NCBI RefSeq assembly: GCF_035222485.1
Contig: NC_085922.1
Span: 2,061,001-2,125,000, forward strand
Length of the DNA: 64,000 bases
Direction: 5' to 3'
Source of the DNA: Podospora pseudoanserina
Taxonomy: Eukaryota; Ascomycota; Sordariomycetes; Sordariales; Podosporaceae
The notes beneath the pieces are model-generated. The model was not told the origin of the DNA, made no database searches, and saw only the letters and a list, made by a program, of their open reading frames with translations. Below, one piece after another: positions 22,783 to 33,997 of the stretch. Each line of letters begins with the position of its first letter. Position 1 is the first letter of the stretch. A program made the translations under genes and the position numbers.

Positions 22783-22983
22783 AATCTTTTGCTGGAACCT
22801 TCTATTTTTTTTGGGTGATTCTGGTTGTTTGTTGTCTTCATTTCCTGTTGCATTGGAAGACAAGAGTCTCTTGACCTCAAACTCGCTGCGTTTCTACTAC
22901 CGTCATCATCAAGCGGTAAAGCGCGAGATGAAGTATCCTAGTCTCGTGTCCACTGACGTGCAGGGTCCTTGGTGGTGGAATGG

Positions 22984-23112
22984 CTAGTCGTGTTTTTGTT
23001 GGAATTTATGTGGCTTTGTGGTGTCCTTGACGATGTTTCGAGTTGGTTGAATGGAAAAATCAATTTCTTTTGATTTGACAGTGGTGTTCCTGCTGAACTC
23101 GACCACTTCTAC

Positions 23113-23154
<42 letters not shown>

Positions 23155-25351
23155 CAGAGGTGGCTTAGTATCTGTGCTTTCGTCTTTTGACATCGGGGTT
23201 TGTGTTGAGGTCTCATTTGCAGCCTCATTCTTTGGAGGTGCAAATGTGAGTGATTTGAGGAGTTCATCGGGCTTCATCAAGGAAATACGCTTGTGGAAAT
23301 CGGACCATGATCCATTGCCGGAGTTCTTGGAGGTGAGGCACTGGAGGTGCAGTGTCTCATTGGTTATCCACTCCAGATCTTTGCGGTGTGATGCATTCTT
23401 CTTGACTCTCTGGTCGAAGCAGCTCTGCAGGGGTTCGAGAATTAATGACAGACTAATGATGATAGCGCCTAGAGCCAATGCGAGGGATAGTCCCAATGTA
23501 CTAAAAGAGGTATGTTGCCGGCTTTGTATCTTTTGCAGTCGACTAGTCAGCGCATCAAATGCCACCAGCAAGAGAGAATGGTGAACCTTGCCTGGTTGTA
23601 GCACATGTCGCGCTGATAAGGACTGTTCGGCAAGACACGACACGAATGAAGAACAGGGTCTTTCGGCCCAGTGACTGCTTCCACCACCGCAAGCTGCAGC
23701 TCACAATGACCATATATTTGCGACGTCTGTTTTCCATTGATGGTCATGTATCAATGGTATCAATCCGGAACGCAGAGTCCGGTAAGAGAGCAGACGATCC
23801 ACGCCTGGAAAAACGACCGTTTCATCCGGGGGTAGACAATCAAAGTGCTCTCGATGATATCAAGACGCCACTCGAAAAGGCTCATTATATCGGCAGAAGA
23901 TTCAACCTCATCTTCGAGTTGAAACGCGCCGGCTCGATGTGAGAGCCAGCTACCAAGCTGCCCACAACGGCCGTTTGGAGGAGGGGAGCCTCAGCAAATC
24001 TGATACTGCTGGGCACAACCCAAGGGCGACGCGGCTTCCCAGAGTTTGTAGAGCTGTATTGTGGGTTTGTAGAGCTGTATTGTGGTATTGGTGCCCCTGT
24101 GGTCAGTGCCACGTACGACCGACGCAGGGAGATCCGCCTGGTACCATTTATCTTGATAAAGCCCGAGACTGTCGGCGCCGTTACCGACAAGCAAAATGAT
24201 GGAAACATCGGCATCAGCGCGTTGTAAAGCTGGGATGGGATAAAAGTCGGAGATCTTTGGCACAGTTGATTCCGTTCCTATTGATAGCGCCCATCACACT
24301 GTGTTTAACATGTATCAGTTATGTCCATGGTTTCCACAGAGGTTGCAGCTCACATAAGACTTGGAGGAGACCCAATCCCGTGCTCCCAGTCGCCTAGCTG
24401 AAGATTCTAGGATGTCACGCTCGGAACCTTCAAAGTATAATTCATCTCGCTGTTTGGATCTACGGGCGCATCGCGTGGAAGATATGTCAAACCGTAGTAA
24501 TACGCTGGGAAGTTCTCTTGAATATTGGCTTTGTATCCTTCGGTCCGAAGTGGTGCACAATGGGCAACAGTCCGGGACAGAAATCGGTTCTTTTCTGGCG
24601 AGTTAATGCTGAGATGATCGTAACTGTCGATATAACCGGTATCGAGAATTATGTTTGATGACTCATTTCGACCTATCCCATCACTGAAAGAACACGGCGC
24701 ATTGGTGTCTTGCGATAGGGCTCGCCGTGAAACGACAAACGAGTTGCAGGGTGTGCCAGCACTGCATCCTCCATAGTTACTGAAATTATAGCACCGTTGA
24801 GCATAATTCGTGGCGGTGTTGGCTTTTCTTACACTCGCATCCACTGCTGCACTGAAACTGCCGGGAGTGGATTCTCTCAACCAGACAAGGGAACAATTTG
24901 AACCATCAAGTAAAACCTCGTGGCTGCTCGATGTTGCAAGGTTATAAGAGAAGCCACTTGCGAGGGCGAGTCCGAAAGCACAGAGGAAAGCAGAGAAGAA
25001 AGCCGGAAGCACCCTTATGATGGAATGTTTTGCTCTGTCGCGCCGGACGAAAGCCAGCTGACTGAGTGTCCAAAGACCACTCGCTGGGGAGGCCGAGTTT
25101 CGTAAGGTGACTTGGCATTGGTGGTGAAGAGCATCGTGAGGTGAAGCATCAGAGTAGTATCGATGGAACAAGATGCGCCAGAAGCGAGAAGATATAATGG
25201 TGACAAAAAAGGCTGTGAATGCTATCACGAGATTGCCGTGCTCTCTGGTCAGCGTGAGTGTTTCTCCCGATACCGGGCCATGAGACTAATTAATCCAAGA
25301 TCCTAGGCCAACGCAGTAATTGTCGGCTACCCCGAGACTTTGCATGGCCAT
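22984..25351 (-). pseudogene. Decayed gene of a large ascomycete membrane-protein family (function unknown)
   Basis: Pieces follow the order of a widespread, uncharacterised multi-pass ascomycete protein. An N-terminal part (about 25351-24410) has a transmembrane stretch, EVLLDGSNCSLVW and a Cys-rich lumenal region. The middle has YPIPALQRADADVSI and EAASPLGCAQQYQIC. The end has RDMCYNQ, HTSFSTLGLSLALALGAIII (membrane helix) and LEWITNETLHLQCL. A possible first exon starts at 25351 (MAMQSLG, then an intron). The pieces lie in different frames: a TAG at 24407-24409, a TGA at 23991-23993, and frame changes near 23720-23790. Simple splicing does not explain these. A 7-residue tandem duplication (PTIQLYK) and a long (TTG)n run coding poly-Thr at about 23114-23153 add to the impression of decay. 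An active gene with unusual introns is less likely. Confidence 0.65.
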
Positions 25352-26314
25352 TCTAGTGGTTTCCTAGAACGATAAAGGACCGTACTGGGTATGAGACTGG
25401 TGTAGGGAACAGTTACTCGGTAGTTGGCCCAAGTTCTAAGCTTTGTTGTGAGCATTATAAAGTATGTCCTGACTGACAGGTTGTTGGATGAGGGGACGAA
25501 CGTCAATAGAGGTAAGGATCAACCCGCACCTCGTGTCGAATAGCGTTGATGGGGGCAGGCCGGGGTATAATGCAGCCCTATGGAATGTAGGAAGTCAAGG
25601 CACGATGTCTTAACGCGGGATGGTTCGAATTTGACTCCGAGGCTGAGGGCAGAGGAAAATGTGTTAATTGCCTGGAGAGTTCCGCGTCTTGTCCATTTAT
25701 CTCTCAGTGTCAGACACCTGATATGTGCCGGATGCCAATCCTTAACTGTCACCCCGTCATCATTACGTGTCTCCCGGGTAATCAGCCCCGGTTTCTTCGA
25801 TGACTAGCCGTCGAACTTCTGGGAGTACGCTTACCATTGCACAGTGGTCAAGTGGTTGTGGAATGATCATCGGGGTTCTGGACATCACAGATTCGAAACC
25901 TGCCCGAAGTAAACCCCTTTGCACCCCGGATTTCTGTAGCTGGTCACTCTCCTTCTTCTCAGAGTATAAGGCTGGCTAGTGAGCTTTTTAGTCAATCGGA
26001 CTGGCTAATCCTCTCTTTTTATCTCTCTGTGAAGAAGAGTACAAAACAGAAGAATCACCAATTACCGGCATCAATTATGCCGCCAAGTCCACACCTGTAA
26101 ACCCAGCCACGTTGTGAACAAATCAATGAAGACTGCAACGTCAAATTCCAGACCTTAAAAGATAGTTGAGAGGCGTATTAAATATCCTTTAAAGCCTAAG
26201 GGTTGGGTCTCAGTCTCTACATAGCGTGCCAGTTCCCGCGCCTATCTCACACCATCACCACCCCATTAAAATCCAGTCCTCTCACCTTCACACCGTGTAT
26301 CTCCATACCCCTCC
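25352..26314. other. intergenic, with a tRNA-like relic
   Basis: No protein gene seen. At about 25831-25910 a stretch reads like a tRNA: a D-arm-like CAGTGGTCAAGTGG and a T-arm-like ACAGATTCGAAACCTGC. The T-stem would be perfect if two A were G. The acceptor stem does not close. It may be an old tRNA copy or tRNA-derived repeat. Confidence 0.35.
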
Positions 26315-27028
26315 TTAATGCTTCTTGTCCTCCTTCTCCTCCGCCCTCCTCACCAAGATATCAAATCTCTTAAATGCCATCCCACCCTCAATGAAGCAAC
26401 TCCCCATCCACAACCACCAAACCCCACTCCCCCTTTCCACACCAAATTTGCTCAGTCTACTCCTCTCCAACCAAGCCGCCTCGGAGATATGAATCGCAAT
26501 CACCGGCCAAAAAATCGTCTTTGTCAACCACATCCATCCTTGATGGCCCCCAAACGGCCAAAACGCATCCAGAATCCACTCCCGCCCGTCCAGCACCCCC
26601 AACTTCACAGTTGCCACAAAGTTAAAATAATAAAACAGCACCGCCAGGAAGATGACCCAGTCGAATGGTCGGGGAGGCATATACTCCCTCACCACAACCC
26701 CCTTCTCCTCCTTGCCGTCCTCTTCCGCGGGGGCCTCGAGACCGAGACCGACCCTGGCTTGGTGGGTCATGTCGACAAGCTTGACGCGGCGTTCAGCCCA
26801 GTTGGCGAGTTCAGGCTCGAACTTGATGTAGTGCGTCCTTCCAGTGTGAGGTGTCTTCACAGTCATGAACTGGAGGTTGATGTCCACCATTTCCGGGTCG
26901 CGGGCCTCATAGTCGTTGAGATTGTTGAAGTGCTGGAGGATGTGCTGGAGGTCGAGGCGGTGGTCGTTGTTCATGTGGGAGATGGTGCGGACTTTTTGGG
27001 AGACGGGAATGAGCTCTTCGTCGGCCAT
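26315..27028 (-). CDS. DUF2470 integral membrane protein
   Basis: 237 residues from ATG 27028 (context CAAAATGGCC). The frame stays open upstream to 27256, but that extension is low in coding character, so the internal ATG is preferred. Residues about 10-85 hold the DUF2470 fold, seen as RTISHMNNDHRLDLQHILQH and DINLQFMTVKTP. After a charged linker (EEDGKEEK), two or three hydrophobic segments follow (FDWVIFLAVLFYYFNFVATV; TIFWPVIAIHISEAAWL), then a lysine-rich end. DUF2470 is related to a domain of haem-binding/haem-use proteins; in fungi the membrane-attached form has no assigned role. The family is likely, the function unknown. Confidence 0.75.
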   Translation of the reverse strand: MADEELIPVSQKVRTISHMNNDHRLDLQHILQHFNNLNDYEARDPEMVDINLQFMTVKTPHTGRTHYIKFEPELANWAERRVKLVDMTHQARVGLGLEAPAEEDGKEEKGVVVREYMPPRPFDWVIFLAVLFYYFNFVATVKLGVLDGREWILDAFWPFGGHQGWMWLTKTIFWPVIAIHISEAAWLERSRLSKFGVERGSGVWWLWMGSCFIEGGMAFKRFDILVRRAEEKEDKKH

Positions 27029-27863
27029 TTTGGCGTTTTGCTTCTTGCCCAACTCGAATCTAAAATTGGTAGAGGTGGGTGTGAATCTCAAGGAGACAGA
27101 GGGCGGAAATGACAGACCGACGTTGAGTTTGAGATGGGCTGCCAAGGCGGGCTGAGCCGAGTGGTGGGGCATTGGAGACGCAGAGGAGTTCGTCTGATAA
27201 GATAACCCCGCCATCACCACCCCATCGTCGTTCCTTCCCCCAGTTGATATGTGCACCTTCCCACACTCAATCCTTGCTCCTTCCCAACAAACAGAACCAT
27301 GGTATATATATTAGGTCGACCATGTACCTTCCGACAGCAGCTCTGAAATCTTGATCAGGGCGCCACTTGTTGGTCAGGACAAATGGTCAAGGTGGAGGAG
27401 CTGCTGTTGGCCCCCATCGCCGGGGGCTTGCAACCAATAGCCCCCGAGTTCGATCCGAAGCAAGACCACCCGGTTTTCGCAGCCGGCCACCTCCCTCAGA
27501 CAACTGAGGGGTTGGCCGGTGAGCTTTTTGTCCTTTTTCTCTCTCCCGCCATTCGACATCCTCTATGTAATCTTGGACTACTCGACCAGCTCAGTTATTT
27601 TGATGTTGTCTTTGACTTTTGAAGTAGTGGGATGCTCTTCATAATTTGTTATTATTACAATTAGATCGCCTTTCCCAAAATACACACCCGGCAATTAGCA
27701 CATACAAACGAAATCGTACGTGTTCAACGCAGCGTGGTATCTTCCTCATTCTATTCAAACCAAGCCAGACAAGCCATATATTCCCAACCGAAACGAATCT
27801 TTATACATCGCGACTCAACTCGAAAACCATCTTAAAACCTCATATAATACATACCACTCAATC
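27029..27863. other. intergenic with strong imperfect hairpins
   Basis: No gene seen. A long imperfect hairpin at 27484-27518 pairs CCGGCCACCTCCCTCAG with CTGAGGGGTTGGCCGG around an ACAA loop. Just upstream, at about 27408-27445, GCCCCC/GGGGGC arms allow alternative pairing. The 3' flank of the CFEM receptor gene is C/A-rich. Confidence 0.45.
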
Positions 27864-30294
27864 CTAGCCCCTCTCCGACCCTGACCGTTTCTTGCTCTGC
27901 CCACCCAACATACTATCCTCCTCCTCCTCATAGCCCCCACTCCCACTCCCACTCCTACTACCATTCCCATTTTCATTCATACTCCCCCTCCACAAAACGC
28001 CAGCAACACTCCCACTCCCACTCCCTTGCCAATCCCAACTCTCCCATCCTCCACTCGTACTCTCCTCCCAACCAAAGGTCAACATACTATTCCCCGACCC
28101 CTCTGAATCATAACTCCAGTTATTCGACAACCTACTCCCCTGACTCCCCTGCGACCTCGGTCCAATCCCCTGCCAATTACTACCACTATACGTCAAAACC
28201 TCATCAATACTTGGCATATGACTCAATCTCTGCCCCCCTACTCCCCCAGTCCCCGCCAAAACAGCCTTATTCATCAACGGCCACCCTAGGTCACTAATAT
28301 CCACCCCCTGCTCAAAGTCACTTTCGCTTCCAACAACAGTACTATTCCCAACACTAACATCACTCCACGGCCTCCTCAACCCCTCCTCTTGCAACCCCCC
28401 GTTGCCCCCCGCCATCACATCCTCCAGTTCAGCTTTACCTCCATCCAAAACCTCCAATCCCCTGCCCCTTTCCACATCATCCCCTCTCCCTTTCTCAGTA
28501 TCCTCCACCCCAACCCTAATAGAACTAATCCTACTCACGCTACTAATCCTCTTCAGATGAGGCGGCATAGTATGCCGGCTCGCCACAACAGTAGTCGTGT
28601 TGCCAAAACTTGACGTGGTCCCTCTCGACGCCATGTCCCTCGACCAACCACCACCACCACCACCACCACCCAACAACCCGCCGCCGTCCCCCCTGCCCCT
28701 CCTACCCAGCAGCACCCTAATCGCAGGAAGAGAAGTAACAATAATGCTAACCCCCACCTCCAACCCAGTCCAGATCAACGCATTCGTATAATCCCACGTC
28801 GGATTAACACTATCCCCAAAATCATACAAAGCCCACAACCTCACACAGCTCGTAATAAGCGCAAAAATCCCAAGCGAGAACATGACGATGATGCAGATTT
28901 TGGACCGGACATTCACATTTAGTTTGATCAACAGTGGAAGCGGCATGACAAGGATGACAATGTCCTGCGCGATGCTGAACGCGGCGGTGGTGTACCCCAG
29001 CGCGTTGATGTCGAGGCAGGAAAAGGGGCCGAATTCACCTTTTCGCCAGCCTTCCCAGATGAAGGAGATGGGGGCGCACTGGAAGATTTGACAGAAAACA
29101 AAGATCAGGCCCGAGAGGCCGACCCAGGCCATGACGACGAGGGTGATGGTGCGGAAGTGGGGTTGGGTGAAGATGCGGAGGTAGAAGCAGAGGATGGAGA
29201 TTTTGGTGAGGGCTAGGATGACGAGGTAGAAAGTTTCGGCCATGTAGAAGAGCTATTTTCCCTCACGGTGTCAGCTTGATGTGGGGTCGTGGGATTGAAA
29301 GGAGGTAGCATACCTTGAGGGCGGTGCCGAGGGCGTTGGCGTCGACGGTCCAGATGTCCACTCCGAAGGCGGCGCCGGCGGCGGTGCAGCCTACGGCTTC
29401 GAAGCCGATGTAGAGTCCCTTTTTTGTTTTGTCAGTCATGAGGGAATGGACAACGAAACGCAGGGGGGGATGTTTACCACAACAATCATCATAACCCAAT
29501 CGTCCACCTCGAATTTCCCGCCCATCCACCACCGTGAGTACAACCGGAGCAAAACACACACCAAAGCCAGTATCTCAACCGACAGCGGCACCAGCAGGTG
29601 TATCTTTCGGGATCGTTGAGGTTTCCCGCAGGCTTCCCAGGCGCCGCGGGCAGTCTCTTGTTGTTGTTGTCGTTGTCAGTGCGAGCACGAGCGAACAGCG
29701 AGGTATCAGCCGAGCCAAGTAGACCATCAGCCGAGCCAAACAAAAGAAGCCGAAGTGAACAAAACACTAGAAAGGGGAAGAAAACTAACCAATACCCTCC
29801 TCCATCGTACACCGCCTCCTTACACACCCCAACACCCTCGTATAATGACCCTCATCATCCGAGCACAAGCACACCTGATCCTCCTCCCCCATCCCTCTCT
29901 TCCCATCCAGACACTCTTTCGTCACATTGGTAAGCTCCACCACACAACCCAGCGCGCACAAGGGTATGTTCTCGCTCAGCTGAGCGATCAGGTCTGTTGT
30001 TGTTGTTGTTGTTGGGTTGGGTGGTGATAAGTCTTGGGGTTGTTGTCCAGAGACAACAATATCTGTCTGTGAGAGGAAGCTCGATGGTGGAAGGGGCCGG
30101 GGTGGTGCTGATATTGGGAGGAGTTGATGGAGTAATGCTCGTGGTAGGGACTGCGGCCGGGGTTGGTGTTGAGGGAAAAAAGAATGTGGGAGAAACTGGG
30201 GGGTTGCTTCACTGGGGGCCGGGAGGATAAGAAACGTTAGTAATAGAAAAGAGGAGGGTATTGAAAGCAAGGGAGAGGTTGGTAGTGGTTTCAT
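27864..30294 (-). CDS. CFEM-domain Pth11-like G-protein-coupled receptor
   Basis: Four exons: 30294-29796, 29656-29478, 29418-29314 and 29252-27864. Phases agree and give 723 residues. A signal peptide (LLSIPSSFLLLTFLILP) is followed by an unusual Pro/Ser/His-rich stretch to about residue 105. The CFEM domain comes next, with Cys 113, 117, 128, 142, 144, 157, 162 and 176 and Asp146 after CxC. Then come seven hydrophobic helices, including VEILALVCVLLRLYSRWW, FYLVILALTKISILCFYLRI and IVILVMPLPLLIKL. The last roughly 220 residues are a Gly- and Ser-rich cytoplasmic tail. Pth11 of Magnaporthe is the prototype, a plasma-membrane sensor of surface cues upstream of cAMP. Two acceptors (29657, 29419) read AAG and are the weakest part of the model. 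Confidence 0.85.
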
Positions 30295-31276
30295 CTTGGA
30301 TACCTAGGTAGGTATGTCCAGTCGTTAGCCTTTACATGAAAAGGTTGAAGAACTTGGCCAAGAGAAAAAGACAGACCAGCACGACGGCGAAAAAAAGACA
30401 TGACACACACAGAGAGAGAGAGAGAGAGAGCTAGATTTGCCTAGCTGGGCACACATACCTCCAAAGTCATTCCCCATTACTAAGACACATCTATCGATGA
30501 CTTCAGGGGCGGTCGAGTTACCCCTTAGTGTGGCCTGTCCGGTCGTTTTCAAGGCCAAAATGCAGTCTGACAAGTGCTAGTTGAGCACATTGGTGGTTTT
30601 GTTGATGTTGGGCTCTTCCGCGGAGGGTGAGCTGATATCAACACACTGGTGCAAGCTTAATCCATGATAAGATGATGGGTGAGAGAGGTCATCATCATCT
30701 TTGCCGTCCGACGATGCAAAGCATCCACAAGAAGAATTTGGGGGATGAAGACACGAGGTCAGTGTGTAAGTCTAAGTCAACCTCCCCCGTTGTCAGTGGA
30801 GTCCCCCAAACATCACCGCTCAAAAACGACGTTCCTCAGCGAGTCATGCATCCCGTCCACACAGCCCCTTCCTTCCCTTTTCGGCAAGACGGTCCCTTCA
30901 CCAAGCCCTCTGAATGGACAGACGCCCTCTCCACGCCAAGAAATCACCTCAATGCAACCGCAAGAAACCGTCAGCGACTTAGATGCAGCCAAAAGCATGG
31001 TGATGGTGTCATGTTAGCATCTTCTGTAGATTACCACTCCATAACAACTTTGTTTCCATACTATATCTCCGTCAATGTACAACAAACACCATGCATATAA
31101 AACCCTCACCTGCATGCTACTTTTCGAATGAAACAAAACAACGCTTTTAGTCCATCAACTCGCACGCATATGCCGCCAAAAGATCCCACAATACAAAAGA
31201 CAAGACATTCCCAATCCATTTTTTTGTGGTATACCCTTCCCAGTCTCCCCAGTCTTCATCCCTCCCACATTAGACA
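30295..31276. other. intergenic with a GA microsatellite
   Basis: Promoter of the CFEM receptor, with TACCTAGGTAGGTA at 30301-30314 and a (GA)n run at about 30411-30430, followed by the 3' flank of the Zn2Cys6 gene. No gene seen. Confidence 0.5.
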
Positions 31277-33997
31277 TTACGACCCCATCATCGCATCCCA
31301 ATCCCAGGTCACCGTCCCACCGCCCCAAAGTTCATTGACACTATACCCCAGCTGTTCGAAGTTGACCGGGATCTCCCCCAGCGTGTCCGTGTTGGGGACC
31401 CACCAAGGATTTACTGGCATCTCCATACCGTTGTTGTTGCTTCCTGTCGCAATTCCATGCGGGTTCGGTTGCGGCTGTGGTTGTTGTTGAAAAGGAGTCA
31501 TCCCCTGCGGAAACGAGCCATTCGTCAGCCCCCGATCTCGCACGTTCCGGACATCCCGACCGAATCCCTGAATATGAGAAGTGGTATCCGACGGTGATGA
31601 AAATGAGGCACAGACCTTGTCTCTGGAAAAAGGGTCAAATGGTGCTGATGGGCCGCCTCCGGGAGGTGCAGAGAACGGTCCGTTATTGACCCTTCTGTGG
31701 CCTTGCGGTGGCCCGTGTGTAACCGGCCCGCCACGCCCTGGCGTTGCCCCTACTAACGACGGACCAGGTTGAGAGCCCGTCGGCTGGCTCGAAACAGGCG
31801 GATCCTGTCCGGCCATCACTTTGTAGTGTAACGTCACGAACCTATCCGCACTGGCTGCCTTTGCTTCCTGTGAGGTTTTGATCCCTAGGTGAGCCTCCAA
31901 AAGCCCAAAGGCAGCACACATAATGCTGTATCCCCAGGGCTCATTGTTCCCGCACCTCAAGATCCGGTCCTCCTTCATGGCCAGGCACTTCTCCAGGGCC
32001 TCCACCGTGTGCTTGCTGTTGATCATGATCATATTAGTTGACCCGCGTGGTTGAAGCATGGTGACACTACAGAGATTGATCGCCAGTGTTAGACTGTCCT
32101 CACGGAGAAAGTTGAGTGTGCGAATGCCCTGCTGGAAAAGTTGGTCGTTGAGGAGAACCATATCCCTGGCGGCATTGTAGTAGATAATCTCCGAGTATTG
32201 GTACTTGGAGTTTTGTTTGCGAAGACGAAGGAAGGGCTGGTGCAGAGGTATGATGTATTGGCGAAGCTGGATGTGCAAAAGTGTATAGGCAAGCAAAGGC
32301 TTCTTCTGAGTTTGCTGTTCGTCGGTATCCTCATTGTCTGCATCGCTTACATCCCATGACGGGAGGGCATCAATCTCGCGGTTGATCTCATCGGTGTAGC
32401 GAACGACACGCGCATAGTCGAGATCTTCCGGAGGGCCGGTGAGCACCCGGCTCAGCTCTAGGCGAAGCGGCAAGCTCTGGCGACTGAGATGCTGATAGGA
32501 AGAGTACGTGTATGTAGTTGGAGGCTTTGAGGGAGGGAGCTCTTTCGTGTCCTCGTCAAACTCGTCGTCGTCGATGTTATGCGGCGGATTGACATCGTAG
32601 TGTAGAGTGCTCAAGATTGACGGCAGACCGTGGTCAAAGGATGCTTGAAGATCGTAGCTCTGAATAGTCGCCCAGATTCTCCTCCGCATCTCCTGCTGGA
32701 AAGGGGTGATCTTGTCACTCCTCATGTGGCTGGGTTCCCGGTGCAAGCCGACAGAGATGGCGTCCTGTGTCATTGCGCCCGCATTTTTCCAATATCTCTT
32801 CTTCTTCATTGTGTTGACTCTCTTGGCAAGGTAGATGAGGCAGGCGATCTGGTAGTGAATCAGGCGGCGATGCTTTTGGCTCTGAACTTCCTGCCAACGT
32901 TCAACAGCTTCGATCCATTTGATGGCATTGGCGTAAGAGATCGACACCATCTTTTCAAACTTGTGCGGTAGCTTAGCAGCCAAACAGCTGGCAATGCCCA
33001 TGATGGATAAGATCAAAGCCGTGAAGGCTGCATTACGAGTCTCGTTAGGGTCCCAGAACTTGGCATAGTCCCTGCGGAAGCTGGGGATGTGGAGGATTCG
33101 GTGAATCTGCTCGAACTGGTCCAAGTAAATAGATACCATTTGATCAGCTTCCTCATTGGAGGGAAGGAGAGCTTCCAGCGCCAGATCTGGTTCACGGAAC
33201 TTCCTGTCTCTGTCCTCGGCTCTCTTGTGGCGGTCCTTGTTCCGGCTGATCCGGTGTGGTCGAAGCCACTCCTCAGAGGTTTCTTTCATGAAAGGACACA
33301 GTCCAGTCAACTTCTCGTCGTTAGCCAACGCATTCCGAGCCAATGGAGAGGAAGAAAGTAAAAGACCGTCACATACTTCTTGGAAGGCCAGGAACGCGCT
33401 GTGGGGGCCAAAGTATCGCGTTTTGAACTCCTTGCCCCTGAAGAAGCGTAGCTCTTCTTTGTCGGCCGTTGTTGTCTGGACCCGCAGGAACTGTGGCAGC
33501 TCAGGTTCTTCCTTGTCTCTTTCGTCATCTTCGTGATGCTTCGGCTCAGGGGGTGAGTGGTCCTGAAGCGTACTGCCGTCGACAGAAGCGCCGCCCTGTT
33601 TATTGGTGAGGAGGTTCCTCAGCTGGGCAACCTCCATCTCCAACCTCCGGATCCTGTCAAGATCTCGGCCATCCTTGCGAAAGTAGGGCGACTCTCCTCC
33701 GGTACTTGGCAACGACAGTCGAGAGTCCAGACCCGTCAAGGCACCCTGGGAGAGGCCGAGCTTGTTCGGAGGTGCCAGGCCGGGCCGGGTCTCATACTCG
33801 CACTTGTCTGATGTACCGGACTGAAGACAGCGGGAGCATGGAAACTCCCGGTCACAGGACAACTTTCTTCGACGGCACTCGAGGCAGGAGAGCCGGACTC
33901 TCTGGCGTTTACGGGGCGGAGCGCGATCATCACCATCCTCGTGGGCCTCGGTTCCGCCGGGGCTAACGCTTTGTTCACTCGGATCCGACCGGGGCAT
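31277..33997 (-). CDS. Zn2Cys6 transcription factor with fungal_trans domain
   Basis: Single long frame, 906 residues from the first true ATG at 33997 (MPRSDPSEQSV); the frame is open further 5' but without ATG. The Zn2Cys6 cluster is complete: C38, C41, C48, C54, C57, C66, preceded by a basic RKRQRVRL. A short heptad-like helix (IRRLEMEVAQLRNLL, about 115-130) may dimerise. The middle region carries the fungal-specific domain, with YQIACLIYLAKRVNTMKKKR, the GLHREPS box and MRRRIWATIQSYD. The C terminus is Gln/Pro/Gly-rich and probably activating. It would bind CGG-type sites in the nucleus. Targets are unknown, and no adjacent pathway genes suggest one. Confidence 0.9.
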   Translation of the reverse strand: MPRSDPSEQSVSPGGTEAHEDGDDRAPPRKRQRVRLSCLECRRRKLSCDREFPCSRCLQSGTSDKCEYETRPGLAPPNKLGLSQGALTGLDSRLSLPSTGGESPYFRKDGRDLDRIRRLEMEVAQLRNLLTNKQGGASVDGSTLQDHSPPEPKHHEDDERDKEEPELPQFLRVQTTTADKEELRFFRGKEFKTRYFGPHSAFLAFQEVCDGLLLSSSPLARNALANDEKLTGLCPFMKETSEEWLRPHRISRNKDRHKRAEDRDRKFREPDLALEALLPSNEEADQMVSIYLDQFEQIHRILHIPSFRRDYAKFWDPNETRNAAFTALILSIMGIASCLAAKLPHKFEKMVSISYANAIKWIEAVERWQEVQSQKHRRLIHYQIACLIYLAKRVNTMKKKRYWKNAGAMTQDAISVGLHREPSHMRSDKITPFQQEMRRRIWATIQSYDLQASFDHGLPSILSTLHYDVNPPHNIDDDEFDEDTKELPPSKPPTTYTYSSYQHLSRQSLPLRLELSRVLTGPPEDLDYARVVRYTDEINREIDALPSWDVSDADNEDTDEQQTQKKPLLAYTLLHIQLRQYIIPLHQPFLRLRKQNSKYQYSEIIYYNAARDMVLLNDQLFQQGIRTLNFLREDSLTLAINLCSVTMLQPRGSTNMIMINSKHTVEALEKCLAMKEDRILRCGNNEPWGYSIMCAAFGLLEAHLGIKTSQEAKAASADRFVTLHYKVMAGQDPPVSSQPTGSQPGPSLVGATPGRGGPVTHGPPQGHRRVNNGPFSAPPGGGPSAPFDPFSRDKVCASFSSPSDTTSHIQGFGRDVRNVRDRGLTNGSFPQGMTPFQQQPQPQPNPHGIATGSNNNGMEMPVNPWWVPNTDTLGEIPVNFEQLGYSVNELWGGGTVTWDWDAMMGS

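Noticed and set aside
27376-27460. Possible tRNA with GAGTTCGATCC
   Set aside because: The T-stem pairs only one base and the D-arm is missing.
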